DNA from: Undaria pinnatifida
Taxonomy: Eukaryota; Sar; Phaeophyceae; Laminariales; Alariaceae
Reading direction: 5' to 3'
DNA: 64,000 bases
Assembly (NCBI GenBank): GCA_012845835.1
Contig: JABAKD010000026.1
Location: 7,458,493-7,522,492 of the forward strand
The notes below the pieces were generated by a model. That model worked only from the letters and a program-made list of their open reading frames with translations. It had not been told where the DNA came from and ran no database searches. The translations under genes and the position numbers were made by a program. The first letter of the stretch is position 1. Each line of letters starts with the position of its first letter. Below are positions 1 to 12,200 of this stretch, one piece after another.

Positions 1-130
1 CCCACCGTGGTGAGATTTTGCATTTTCTTTGCAGAAAAGCGAGAAACAAAGAAGGATTAACCGCTGAGAGCGCCTAGCAGCGTGGGTAGGTACAATTCGA
101 CACGAGTCGACGAGGGAAGAAAATGTCGAA

Positions 131-205
131 TTATTCTCGCGATAAAAATGAAGGCACGTGCCGAAGTGGGGAGGGAGGAGGAGGGCCCGCTATATGACTC
201 CGGAT
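131..205 (-). CDS. Candidate terminal exon of the calcyphosin-like gene
   Basis: A long pyrimidine tract precedes TTGCACTCAG|ATCC, and phase 0 reading from 205 gives 24 residues (IRSHIAGPPPPSPLRHV...) before TAA at 131. The phase fits exon 6. It carries no EF-hand, so using it would end the protein inside module 3. The true next exon may instead be left of the window. Confidence 0.3.
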   Translation of the reverse strand: MRSHIAGPPPPSPLRHVPSFLSRE

Positions 206-3200
206 CTGAGTGCAAGGACAATAAATGGGATGAAGAAGAAAAAAAAAGAACAAAGAAAAGAAAATCAGGGTGATATCAGGTCTGGACGGGATTAATGTGC
301 AAGTGGGACTACGATAATGTTAAGGTGACGCCTGATGGTCACCGCCAACCGCCTTATGCTCTAGCGTTCGACAGGTTTCACTTGGCGTGTGATTCCGTTT
401 CTATCAACCCTTACCGACATCGTTCGACATAATTGTCTCGTAACTCCATCTCCAAAAAAATGGACGCAGTTCTGAAGGAGTAAATGGTCGAGTTTGTTTT
501 TTCCCACCTGGAACAGTATCCTCATCTCCGCCTCCTTCAACCCTAGCCCCGCTTCCCCAACCACGGTCTTGAAACCCGACAGCGTCACCCTCCCACCCCC
601 CTGTCGGTCTGCCTCTCTAAAGCCTTTCAGCAGTCGAAACGCGCCACGAAGACCACCCGCAACAAGGCTGTGACGCGCGCGTCCCAACAGCGCGAGAATA
701 CCGGCCGGCGTGGTGACATCAGCCTGGTCTATCGCGTTTTGTTGTCCTAAGGGTGGAGTTCCGTCGGATTCGCCTTCCCGCTGAGGACCCCAAGCGTTTC
801 GTGGCAAGTTCCGGCCGGGGAGGAGCCTTGCGCCAATACTCCGGGTAATTTTCTTCCTGCCTTCTTGGACGCTGTTTTGGCCGCTGCAGTCGCCGTTGCA
901 AACCGGATTGTCACTTTTTCTATCGATGCCCCAGTTCGAAGAATTACCGGCGTCAGGGTTGGCAGCTCCGTTTCTTTCGTGCTTTTCGGTCGGGTCGACT
1001 TTATTGCGCGCCGTCGTGGTGTCCCAGTCGGAATAACAAGCGTCGGGCTTAAAGGTGCCGTTCCTTCCGTTTTTACTCCCAAAGTCGACGCGTTTTCGCA
1101 CTCTTATCTCGTCAAGGTTCGGGTCGCCGCTCCCATCGTTTTTTCCGGCGGGGTGGACTCTATTGCGCGCCATGATGGTCTCTTTTTGGCTTGGATTGCC
1201 GCCGCCTCTGGTTTGTTCATTGCCATGCCCCCACATTTGCCGGATATGTTGACAGAATGAGGCGTCGTCGGCGATCAGCGCTGACACGTTTGAGTTGTGC
1301 TCCAACCATTCCGCGCGAGTGATCCTTCCCGCAACGTGTCCGCCACCTTTTTCGTTAGAGGGGTGTGCGCGGGTAAGAATCTCGTCAGCACCACACTTTT
1401 ACCGTTTCTGGAGTATAGTTCTTTTTGTGAGCTATTTTTTGTTTTTTTTCATCCTCCGGCGGACGGAGAAAAATAAAGCTTGAGCTCACCACACTTCCAC
1501 GTATTTCCATGCATGTCGTGTGTCAATTGAACTCAAAGGCGTATTCGCAATCCAGCGCTGGCTGGTGTGTCTTTCAGTTGCCATGCTAGCGATAGCGCGA
1601 GCTGTCCCCACCGGCGGTCACCGCTAATACACTACTCAAGTAAACTAGGGGTTGGGTAGAGTTGGTCGGTTCAGAGAGACGTTGGGAGTCATGACCCGTT
1701 CGGGTTCGAGGCTCGTCAGCAACGAACTTTATCGTCTCTGGAGAATAGATCCTTGTGAGCTAAGGTAAAATTAGCTGGTTCTGAGAGGCCTTGAGAGTTA
1801 TTATCAGTGCTGAGGGGGTCGTCCCGGAAAATCATTGCGGGACGAGATCGGGTGCTTCGAACCCCCAAAAGAATGTATATTTTGCGCGGATTTAGTTAGT
1901 AGGGTAGGAAGAGTATATACCCTATGTAGGGTACTCGGGTACCACATCTGATCGTTTTTGCTTGCTGATACTCACTCGGGCATGTACCCGGGTATGTGCA
2001 GAGTATACAATGCCCTACTAAACACAACCCTTGATACTTATGTTCGTGAGAAGGAACTACCTACCCGTCGAGCTAGTTGAGTCATGCGATCGATGCAACT
2101 CGGCAGGCAGCTGACACACGTTACGGTGGACGGCGCGCCCATTCATTTATGAGAGCGCTCGCTTGAGGAGCCCAAAAAGAAGGGTTTGGTAAAGAAAATG
2201 AAAAAGGGAAACCCTATCGAACAATCCCACGGCCTGGGTGTACAAAACCAAACCAACCAGATCGAGAAAAACAAGAGACTGACGTTCCGACGATTTTGTT
2301 ATTGTTATTTGGTCAATAAACACCGTTGTTCAGAAACCCAAAACAGCCCAAAAGTGGAGCCCCCATCGTGGTAAACGCGAGTTCCCATCGTGGCAACCCT
2401 CACCGAGATAATGATTTTAGCCTAAAGGCTCCTTATTTGAGGAATGGTGTTTCCTACACTAGCTTGAGTACAACAGCCGCCGGACTTTTTGTTGTCTCGT
2501 AACTGTTTTGGCTAAGTTTTCTCGCGGGGCTGTTTATTATGATCGGGCCGGACCGGTAGTGTAGCCCAACAGGTAGTGCTTCGTGATGGTAGTGCTTCGT
2601 GATGGATACGACTGCCCCTCTCGGTCACAGAGCTGTGTTGAAGACACCTCGAGGACGGTAGACAAAGTTGTCGTGGTGTGAGGACGTACGTTAGTGAGCG
2701 TCGATGGTGATAGTTAACCCGTATAGGACCCCACTCACGTTTTTTGGGGGAAAACACTTGTGATTGGTGTGTTGCGGTAGTAGAAGGGCTACTGCTACGT
2801 TTAAATTGATCTACGTACATGGAGAGGCTATAGATCTGGTCTGAAACCGTGTCATAGTTGACGCGGAACCATCGGGTGACAGTTGGCATGTACAGACCCT
2901 CTATGGTAGATAGGTGTGCGTAGTCTGTCACGATCTATGCGTGGATCCTCGATAGGCGAGCATCCCACATCGACTTACTCGTCCCATAGTAGTGTATGAT
3001 ATTCCTTGCCTTGTGTTCGGAGCAGGGAGCAACCGGAGAGATGAATGCATGAAGCACCACGAACCATAAGGAGACAGCTACCCGGCGCTGTCTACCCCTG
3101 TGCTTCCTCGGGGGTGCTCTGGCAAGTTACGTGGCACCTAATGGGGGTTTCATGTGCGCTCCCTGTATTTCAGCGCATATTAACTTCTTCGGCAATGCAC

Positions 3201-6200
3201 CCACGTTTTTGGGGAAAAAACTACTTGGGGTTAGTGTGGACGGGTAAACCCCTTTGGGACTTGATTTTATTTTGATTATAGTACAGACATAAAACAAAGT
3301 ATAAGCGTGTTCTTGTCATGGTGCGAGCGTGCAGCACACGGCGGTACAAGCTATATGCGCATGCGTGGCATACAGGTACTTCGCATTGGAGTTCGGCAGC
3401 AGTAGCATCGTCGTCGCCCAGATTCATGTAGCAGCCCGCGTTGCTTCGATTGGAGGATGCTGTGATCGTCAGCTTCGTTCGTCATCTATTTTCTCTCAAC
3501 TCCCACAAGGATCAAGTCTGATATGTCCTTGCCCTCCCAAAATATCTCACCACTCGAAATTGTAGGGGCTATGCGGGTCGTTTACAGCTTTGAAGCTAAT
3601 GGCGACCGTGTATGAGTTCATGGAGCCCGACCAAAAGTCGAAAGTTAGTCGGCGATCGATAGCCTCGCGACGTTTAGTAGTGAGCGCCGTGGCACTGCAA
3701 AAAATACCTACATTACGTGCGTCTTGGAGCTGGGTTGCCTGTGCAAGCTGGACAAGACAGCGTTATCTCTGGTTTTCGATTATTTTGGCTGGAGATGCAG
3801 GGCAGCAACTGCAAACGAGCTGTGTATGTGGCGTGACGGTAGCCAGCGCGTGCTATGCAACAGGTGCACCTATTTTGTTTTTGCTCCCCCCCGCTTGTGT
3901 AGCTTTGAACCTCATTCACAACCTGATTTATTGCAAAAACAAGGGCGCAATCCGATGAACTGTCCCATGGCCTGGGTAAGCAACGAACGATATTGATATC
4001 GATATTGATATTGATATTATAGCTATTATAGCTATTATAGTAAAGCATTCCAACAAATAACGAGTGGGAGCCTCAGCTGGGAAGTCTCAACAGTGCTTGC
4101 AACAAGTGTATTGTTGAAAAAAGGCTACCCCTGACACATGCTACACATGCTACACATGCGACGCATGCTACACATGCTACACATGCGACACATGCTACAC
4201 ATGCTACACATGCTACACATGCTACACATGCTACACATGCTACACATGCTACACATGCTACACATGCTACACATGCGACACATGCTACACATGCTACACA
4301 TGCGACACATGCTACTCATGCTACACATGCTACACATGCTACACATGCTACACATGCTACACATGCTACACATGCGACACATGCTACTCATGCTACTCAT
4401 GCTACACATGCTACACATGCGACACATGCTACTCATGCTACACATGCTACACATGCTACACATGCTACACATGCGACACATGCTACTCATGCTACACATG
4501 CTACCACGGTAGAGGTGGTCAACCATGTGTGTTCTGAGGCTCCTGACCCTGACCCGAAAAAACGATTTTGACACAAAAGAAGGCGCAACTCCATGTACAA
4601 CCCCATGGTTTAGGTATACAAAGAAAAAAAATGAGAAAAAAAGAAAAAGGACGTATTGCGACAACTTTGGCCTCGTCTCCCGGGACACGTTTTTTGCCCA
4701 AAAGTGATACCTCTATCGTATCGCGCGTCCCCTATCTACCTACCTTCAAACGCCTGCAGGAATTCCGAAAAGGCCTCTTGCTGCGTTCTCGCTCCCGACA
4801 CAACGTCTGGGTGTGCTTCGGCTCGGTAAAGCTGCGCTAAAATCGCAGGTTCGAGCGTTTGACAGTCGTTACCGCCATCATTATTACCGCCGACATCATC
4901 ACCGCCACCGCCGCCGCCACCGAAGAGAAGCGAGTCGAATATCTCGTTGACTGCAAGTTCACGGGGCTTGTTCATCTCGCCGCGTACCGCACGTAAGGCG
5001 TCTGCCACGCGGATGGTTCCCGCCCCCCGGCGGTCTAGATACCGAAATGCTTGGCTCATCTCGTCGGCCTGCGTGATACATCATGACATGCCATAGACGC
5101 GAGTGCCACCATAAGCAAGACTCTATGACACCAAAACATACATGCAGGAGTGTTATATCGAGGGAACCTCCATGGCTCTATGGCATAGTCTACAGGAGTG
5201 CTAGAGTATAGGAATCTCTAGGACATACATGAGGCGTCGATGGTAGGACACGGGTTCGAAAAATAGACGCAAAAAATGTTGTGGTGCAAGTTTGAACAAA
5301 TAAATCAAACGGTTGCGAAACCCTCGGCGGCAGCAATAACGAAACTTCCTACCACGTTTGATTCTACATGGCACATGTGCAGAAGTGTGGTGCGCTTATG
5401 CTCCATTTTTACCCATCCGTCGGAGGTCAATAAATAAACAAGTAATAAACGGTATGTAGCTCTTGCTAGGAACTCGGGCTGGTGGATATTTGTAATTTTC
5501 GTCAATCCAACCCAACCCAACCCAACCCAACCCAACCCAACCCAACCCAACCCAACCCAACCCAACCCAACCCAACCCAACCCAACCCAACCCAACCCAA
5601 CCCAACCCAACCCGACCCAACCCAACCCGACCCGACCCGATCCAACCCAACCCAACCCAACCCAACCCAACCCAAACCAAACCAACCCAACCCAACCCAA
5701 CCCAACCCAACCCAACCCAACCCAACCGAACCCAACCCAACCCAACCCAACCCAACCCAACCCAACCCAACCCAACCCAACCCAACCCAACCCAACCCAA
5801 CCCAACCCAACCCAACCCAACCCAACCCAACCCAACCCAACCCAACCCAACCCAACCCAACCCGACCCAACCCAACCCAACCCAACCCAACCCAACCCAA
5901 CCCAACCCAACCCAACCCAACCCAACCCAACCCAACCCAACCCGACCCAACCCAACCCAACCCAACCCAACCCAACCCAACCCAACCCAACCCAACCCAA
6001 CCCAACCCAACCCAACCCAACCCAACCCAACCCAACCCAACCCAACCCAACCCAACCCAACCCAACCCAACCCAACCCAACCCAACCCAACCCAACCCGA
6101 CCCAACCCAACCCAACCCAACCCAACCCAACCCAACCCAACCCAACCCAACCCAAACCAACGCAACCCAACCCAATACAAACCAACGCAACCCAACCCAA

Positions 6201-9200
6201 CCCAACCCAACCCAACCCCACCCAACCCAACCCAACCCAACCCAACCCAACCCAACCCAACCCAAACCAACGCAACCCAACCCGACCCAAACCAACCCAA
6301 CCCAACCCAACCCAACCCAACCCAACCCAACCCAACCCAACCCAACCCAAACCAAACCAAACCAACCCAAGCCAAACCAACCCAAACCAAACCAACGCAA
6401 ACCTAACCGAGCAAACCCAACCCACAACAACCCAACCCAATCCAACACAAAATAAGAGTTCTTACCGTAAGCTCGACACCCGCTGCATCAGCAGCGGAGC
6501 GAAACGCCTCCTGGTCAATTTCGTGGACGTTTCCAACTCCAATAACGGTGGCATCTCGAACGCCTCGGCAGAAACTCGCCACCCCCGGCAGACCGCGGGC
6601 CAGAATTTGAGAACGGAGGTTCGCGACGAGACCCCCTGCACCGCCGAGGGTGTGTAAAGCGACGTCGCGAGCGACCGGGGGGGTCCACACGACAACGATC
6701 GCGTCCCTGGTGTGGCACGGGGGTTGAGTATGCAGGTCTAGAAATGTTGGGTTCGAGACCGACTTCGACTTCATGACGGTTTGCCCGAGCAAAGAGGAAC
6801 TATCACCGGAGGGTCAGTAGGGACTACTGTACGGTCAGTAGAGACTACTGTACCGTCAGTAGGGACTGGTGTAAATATTTTTGAAGTGGAATGAGGTGTG
6901 GGTGTCAAGTCTATTCACCGCTATCAATGGGCCACATAATCACCTGGACTGTTGTAGTACAGCGTTATTTAGAAACGGTGTGATAGCGTCTCGAGACCCA
7001 TGAGTTGACGAGTGCGACGATAGGTGTAGTCGTACCAATTTTTGGCCAATGCAGTTCTGAATATATTATACTCGACTAACAGTAATGGCCACATTACCCA
7101 ACAATGTTGGAGACTGATTCTACGATAGCCCCGCCCCAAAACCAGGTGTTTTCCTTAACGGGTGTTTCATGGCTGCTCGACACGAAGAAGGGTGCTATAA
7201 AACAAATATTTCAACACGTTTTCTTGCTTGCAAAGGACTATCGCACGATGAGGTCGGGGTGGGTGGCAAGGGGCACCGTATTTCAGGAGACTCGGCCGCG
7301 AGCTGGTTTCAAAACCAGCGATTTCAGTAAAGAAAAGCTGGGGGGGCTACCGTAGTAAGACTCATGCTACGGTAGAGGCATACCAGGTATACCGTTTTTT
7401 GGCGAAAGAAGTTTATGAATGGCGGGGCTTGTTAACCTACCGGCAGTGATAACATTCACAATACTAATGCAATCGTCGGAATGGCGTTATGGTTCCGCGA
7501 TATGTTTCGTTGTACAACTGGGGTGGCAGTTTGGGCTAGGTCATCGGGTAGCATTTTTATTGCCATACAAATAAGTTTTTGGGTGGGATGCAGAGCTCCT
7601 CAATTCATCATGTTGCACCCCCCCCCCGGAGCATGCGTCGAATGCTCTTCGCGTTTTACTATACTATTCATCATTGTCATATACCTAATAGTACCTACTG
7701 TAACAATTGATAGTAGCTGAGTCATGTCATGGGATTGTTATTCTATTATCGGGTTGCACGTTCCCTTTAGCTCTTGACGAGAGGGTCCTACTATTAAATT
7801 AGGTGCTAGAGTCTGTTGGTTCCATTATTATCTTATCAGCTCCACCGACTAATCATCTGTTAGATATTGCTCTCCAGGGTTTTTCCGAAATAATATGTTT
7901 GGTTGAGTTGCGTACATCGCACTACCCAGTACTTATCGCGCTTACAGCAGTCACTACTCACTCTTCACCTTTTATGGCATTGTTCTCCGGGGCTCTCCCG
8001 AAAGCACATGCTGTGTTGAGTTATGTAGAACTACCCACCGTCTTAGCTACAGTTTGCAGTGGTCGCGTGTCCAAAGCTCTCTCAATCTCGCCCAAGAAGA
8101 CGACTTTGAGAAAAATGAAAAAGTAAACGGGTCAACAACCACGGCCTTTTCGGCGAGAAGAGTCATCCAAGAGTCATCCATGAGTCAACCATAGTAGTCC
8201 CACGGTACCTAGTACCGGTAGGAGTTCCACTTATTGGGCGCACAGTTTCTCATACTGTTACGGTTGACCTCCTGTCCTCAACTGACTAACCACCGGCTTG
8301 TGTAGTAATCTAATCTTTAGGGAATTGTTTTGTAGGACTACTATTAGTACAGCGGAGAAAGGTTGATCGGGTTGCATGAACGAATCTGACATCTTCGAAG
8401 TCATGCTTCGGGTGATGATGGTGATGATGGATGACGGGGATGGCGAGGTATCGATCTCCTCGTGTTAGGAGCTCAGAAGTTTCTTAGAATCTGCTGCACC
8501 GCTGCCGCGGGAAGACTCTCTTTGTAATATCACTAGCACTTGGTGTACACCTAACGTAGCACGACTCTGGAACATCGCCATGAAACACACCTCTGTATCT
8601 CTGTACCCCCACCTGAAATCCTCATCGCTTGTGAAGGCCGTGAGGGAGCAGTAAAAATCCAGAAAGGCAGGGAACGACAGCATGCCTCCAACGCTGTACA
8701 AACCCGCGCTTGTGACGTCCGACAGAGTCTGGAGAAAGTCTTGCTGTACCTCCGCGGACGATTTCACTCCTCGTCTAACGTCCGGGTGATTGGCAGCTTG
8801 GTAACAGGCGAGCACCTGGTGTCATAGCGGGTGGGGCGGGGCGCGCCGCGTGCATTGAGTGCCCGGCAGCTGGAAGGAAGGCGAGCGCGCCGAAAAGTTG
8901 CTGTTCTCTTTGCTACCCTGCGAGAAGTTCTTAACGTTTTAGTCTAATCATGATTCTGCAAAGAATGTCCCGCGTCTACTCAAAATCCGAAGCAGGTTGC
9001 CATCGTAAAAATGAAAAGTTGGGTGCAGTTGATTGACTGCTTAGCTCCTTAGAACCGCGAAAAACATCCTCCACTAATAAAAAACAGCTTGTAACCCAAA
9101 TAGGCAAGCGCTGGTTAGAAAGGGGCCGACCTTTTCCGTTCGTTCTCGCACAAACCTGGGCCCCCCGGAAAACAAACGCTGTCTCCAAGCTTAATAGTCT

Positions 9201-12200
9201 AGGCTATACACGTAGGCGCTTGCCTTGTACCTCATTCACTCGAAACTTGTTCACGCTTGGAGTTCGCCGCTCCCCCCGCCCGCCGTTTTTCTTCCGCGCG
9301 AACCGTGTTACTAATTCAAACTGTTACTATCAACAGCAGTATGTCCTCTAAAACGTGTGCAGCGCGCGATTCCTTGTTGGATACAACGGTATATAGTCTA
9401 CATCTTTTTCGGGGTTTTAGCCAAAATCTGACACATCATACCTTTGTTATGGAGAGTCCCGCCCTGGTTCCCACAGCGTACGTGTCACACGATGCCAGAA
9501 TAGTTGTCAGCTTCAGTTGGTCATGACGACCATTCTGTGTGCCGTGCCTTTTTTAGAGCCCAACCCCATGAATCTAATAATGTGATCTCTAGAGAGCTGC
9601 ACCGACCTTTAAGACGACAAACTTACTTGAAATTAGGAAGGGACAATTTTGTCCAGTTGCCAAGGTACGGCCTTGAAAGGCCTGTAATTATCTGATTTCA
9701 TAGATAATTGGCCGTTCTTGTATGACAGGTTGGCGTTTTCTATTCGGGATAGCCAGGAAATAAATGCAATCGAGACATGCGCCTCGAGTTGCCAGATGCA
9801 TTCCGGAATCGTTCCACGGTAGCTCCCCCAACGATTATTTAACGAAATCACCGGTTTTGAAACCAGCTCCCGGCCGTGTCCCCTAAAATACGGTGCCCCT
9901 TGCCACCCCGGCGTCATTTTTTTGTAGTCCTTCCTTTGCAAACAAAACAATACGTGAAGAAGTTCTTGTGATGGCATCCTTCCTCGTGCCGAGCAGCCAT
10001 GAAACGTTCGTTACATAAAATCGCTGGTTTTGGGGGAGGGGTATCGTGGAATCAGTCTCCGGGGCTGTGTGGACATAGTGAAGCTGCTTCTTTACTACGA
10101 CACGGCTAACAAAGTGAGTACTCGTCGAGAACCTGCTCAATAGGCAGACCTGCAGGAGACACCCTGTGTCCCCGCCCAATACCTCAACAATATGGCGTCG
10201 TCGGCAGGACTGAAACCTCAACACAGTAACGAAAGGGTCAACGCTCAAGGATGTAATCCCACTCGCGAAAAACATCTACTCCTGCTCGAATTTTGTAGCG
10301 TGAACGACAAGACACGTATGAACGAGTGCTGTGCACCGACCACACTGCAGAGCGCGCGCTTACCTCGTTGTAACTCAGCAAGCCATCTCGGTCCTGGTCA
10401 ATCATGTCAAACACTGCTCGAGCCAGGGCCACCCTTTGACGGCTCGTTGGTGTTCGCAGCGCTCGCAGGATCTGTCCTTGGCGGGAGGGGCGTAATAACA
10501 CATCGCGGACAAGTTTTCGTTTGAAACTGCATCATCAGCTTTCTTAGGGAGCATAATACTTGAGGTTGGTGGGGGATACACTTTTGCAGTACCAGGTAGT
10601 AAATACCCTATTTAATAGTATCCCACACTTCGTAGTTCCAAGTAGTTTTGCCCCAAAGCGCGGGTGGAGTCCTCAAGTGGGTCACGTATGATTTCCTATG
10701 AGCTCATCCAGAAGGTGCTAACCCTTTTAGTATAGACTAGTTGATTAAAGTATACTAAAAACGACGATGGCGATATTTACAAGCGTGTAGTGTTAACATA
10801 CGGCCTCGAAAGGCCTGTAGTTATCCGAATTTGAGATAATTTGGATGGGTTTCGTATGATAAGGTTGGCGTTTTATATTTGGGAAAGTTAGGAAATAGAT
10901 CGGAGGCACGCGCCTCCGATCTCAGAAGCTATCCCGGGCTCTGGTGGAAACGAATAAAGCTACATCTCTACGAAGGAAACGAACGTGAGTAACTCTCCGA
11001 GGACCTGCTCAATTGGCAGACCTGCAGGGGGCACTCTTTGTCCCCACCTTTAATTTAAAATGTGGCGTCGACAGCAGAAAACGAACCTGCGCGTGAAATC
11101 ACAATGGAGACAAAACACGCTCACTCCCCGCAGCGGTGGGCACAAGTACGCGAAACTCCCGACTGAAATTAGAAAAAGGCATGCCGTTACACATTCCAAG
11201 AGTATGCAACTTAGTGTAGCCTTCCATTGAGAAGCCACCCGAGAGGGAGCAAAGGTTGTGGGCTCGATGGAAAGCAAAAGCAAAATCGCGACGAAAAAAA
11301 GTCGGAGAGATTGAAGGAACGCTGCCAAAATAGCATATCAAGCTCGTCTGTGGCGTCATGTGGCGTCGACGAGCTTGATATGCCATTGTGGCAGCGTTCC
11401 TCCAATCTCTCCGATTTTTTTTTCGTCGCGATTTTGCTTTTGCTTTCCATCGAGCCCACAACCTCTGCTCCCTCTCGGGTGGCTTCTCAATGAAGGGCTA
11501 CACGAAATTGCATACTTTTGGAATGTGCAACGGCATGCCTTTTTCTAATTTCAGTGGGGAGTTTCGCGCACTTGTGCCGACTGCTACGGGGAGTGAGCGT
11601 GTTTTGTCTCCGGGGAAGGATGTGGTGTTGGAGGTGGCTCGGGTGGCGGCGATTGAGCAATTTCCGGCTCTCCTGCCTGCGTTGTACCCTGGTCCGAAGG
11701 CAACGGAACCGCGGCCATACGCCTCGTTGGATGCTATGTGGCGGGCTTTTAGTGAAAAATATGACACGTGCCGTCAACGGCGAAACGTTTTCTTTTCTCT
11801 CCCTGTTTCTTCGACGGGAGCGCGGTCATACGCCCCGTCGGGGCCCCGGCCCGCCGATCATGGGCGCGGCCGGGGCCGAGTGCCGTCCCAGCCGCTTTCG
11901 TGGCAGACGGGATCGAGCCATCATTCAACTGTCACGCCCATCGATGATTCATCTGACCCTTGGCTTGACCACACATCGAACTGCTGGCCACTAGAAGAGC
12001 ATCATTATGCAGAAGTTTTCGCCGCCAAGGCCTCGTTTAAGACAGACGACCATCCCCTTTGGAGCGGCCTCTTTGCATTCCGCTAATGCCCTCCGAGAAA
12101 ACCGGGGGCTTTGCCTCAACTGCCACGAAGACAACCATTCCATCAAGCATTGTAGGCATCCTTTAATTACTGCGAGTGGCTGCTTGAACCCTGAACTTGG

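Noticed and set aside
4136-4505. CRISPR-like array
   Set aside because: Units are contiguous 9-bp repeats without unique spacers, in a eukaryotic intron.
4125-4688. Open frames of HML-type and MCS/MCR-type repeats
   Set aside because: Encoded by the 9-bp minisatellite, whose period is a multiple of three. Both strands are open, which argues against a real protein.
5503-6440. Interstitial telomere
   Set aside because: The unit is CCCAA, not a known TTAGGG-type telomere unit, and no other subtelomeric feature is seen.
5305-6657. Very long open frames on both strands (GWVGL-type and PNPTQ-type repeats, 310-390 residues)
   Set aside because: They are products of the (CCCAA)n array, where a 5-bp period rarely creates stops. 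The array lies inside an intron.
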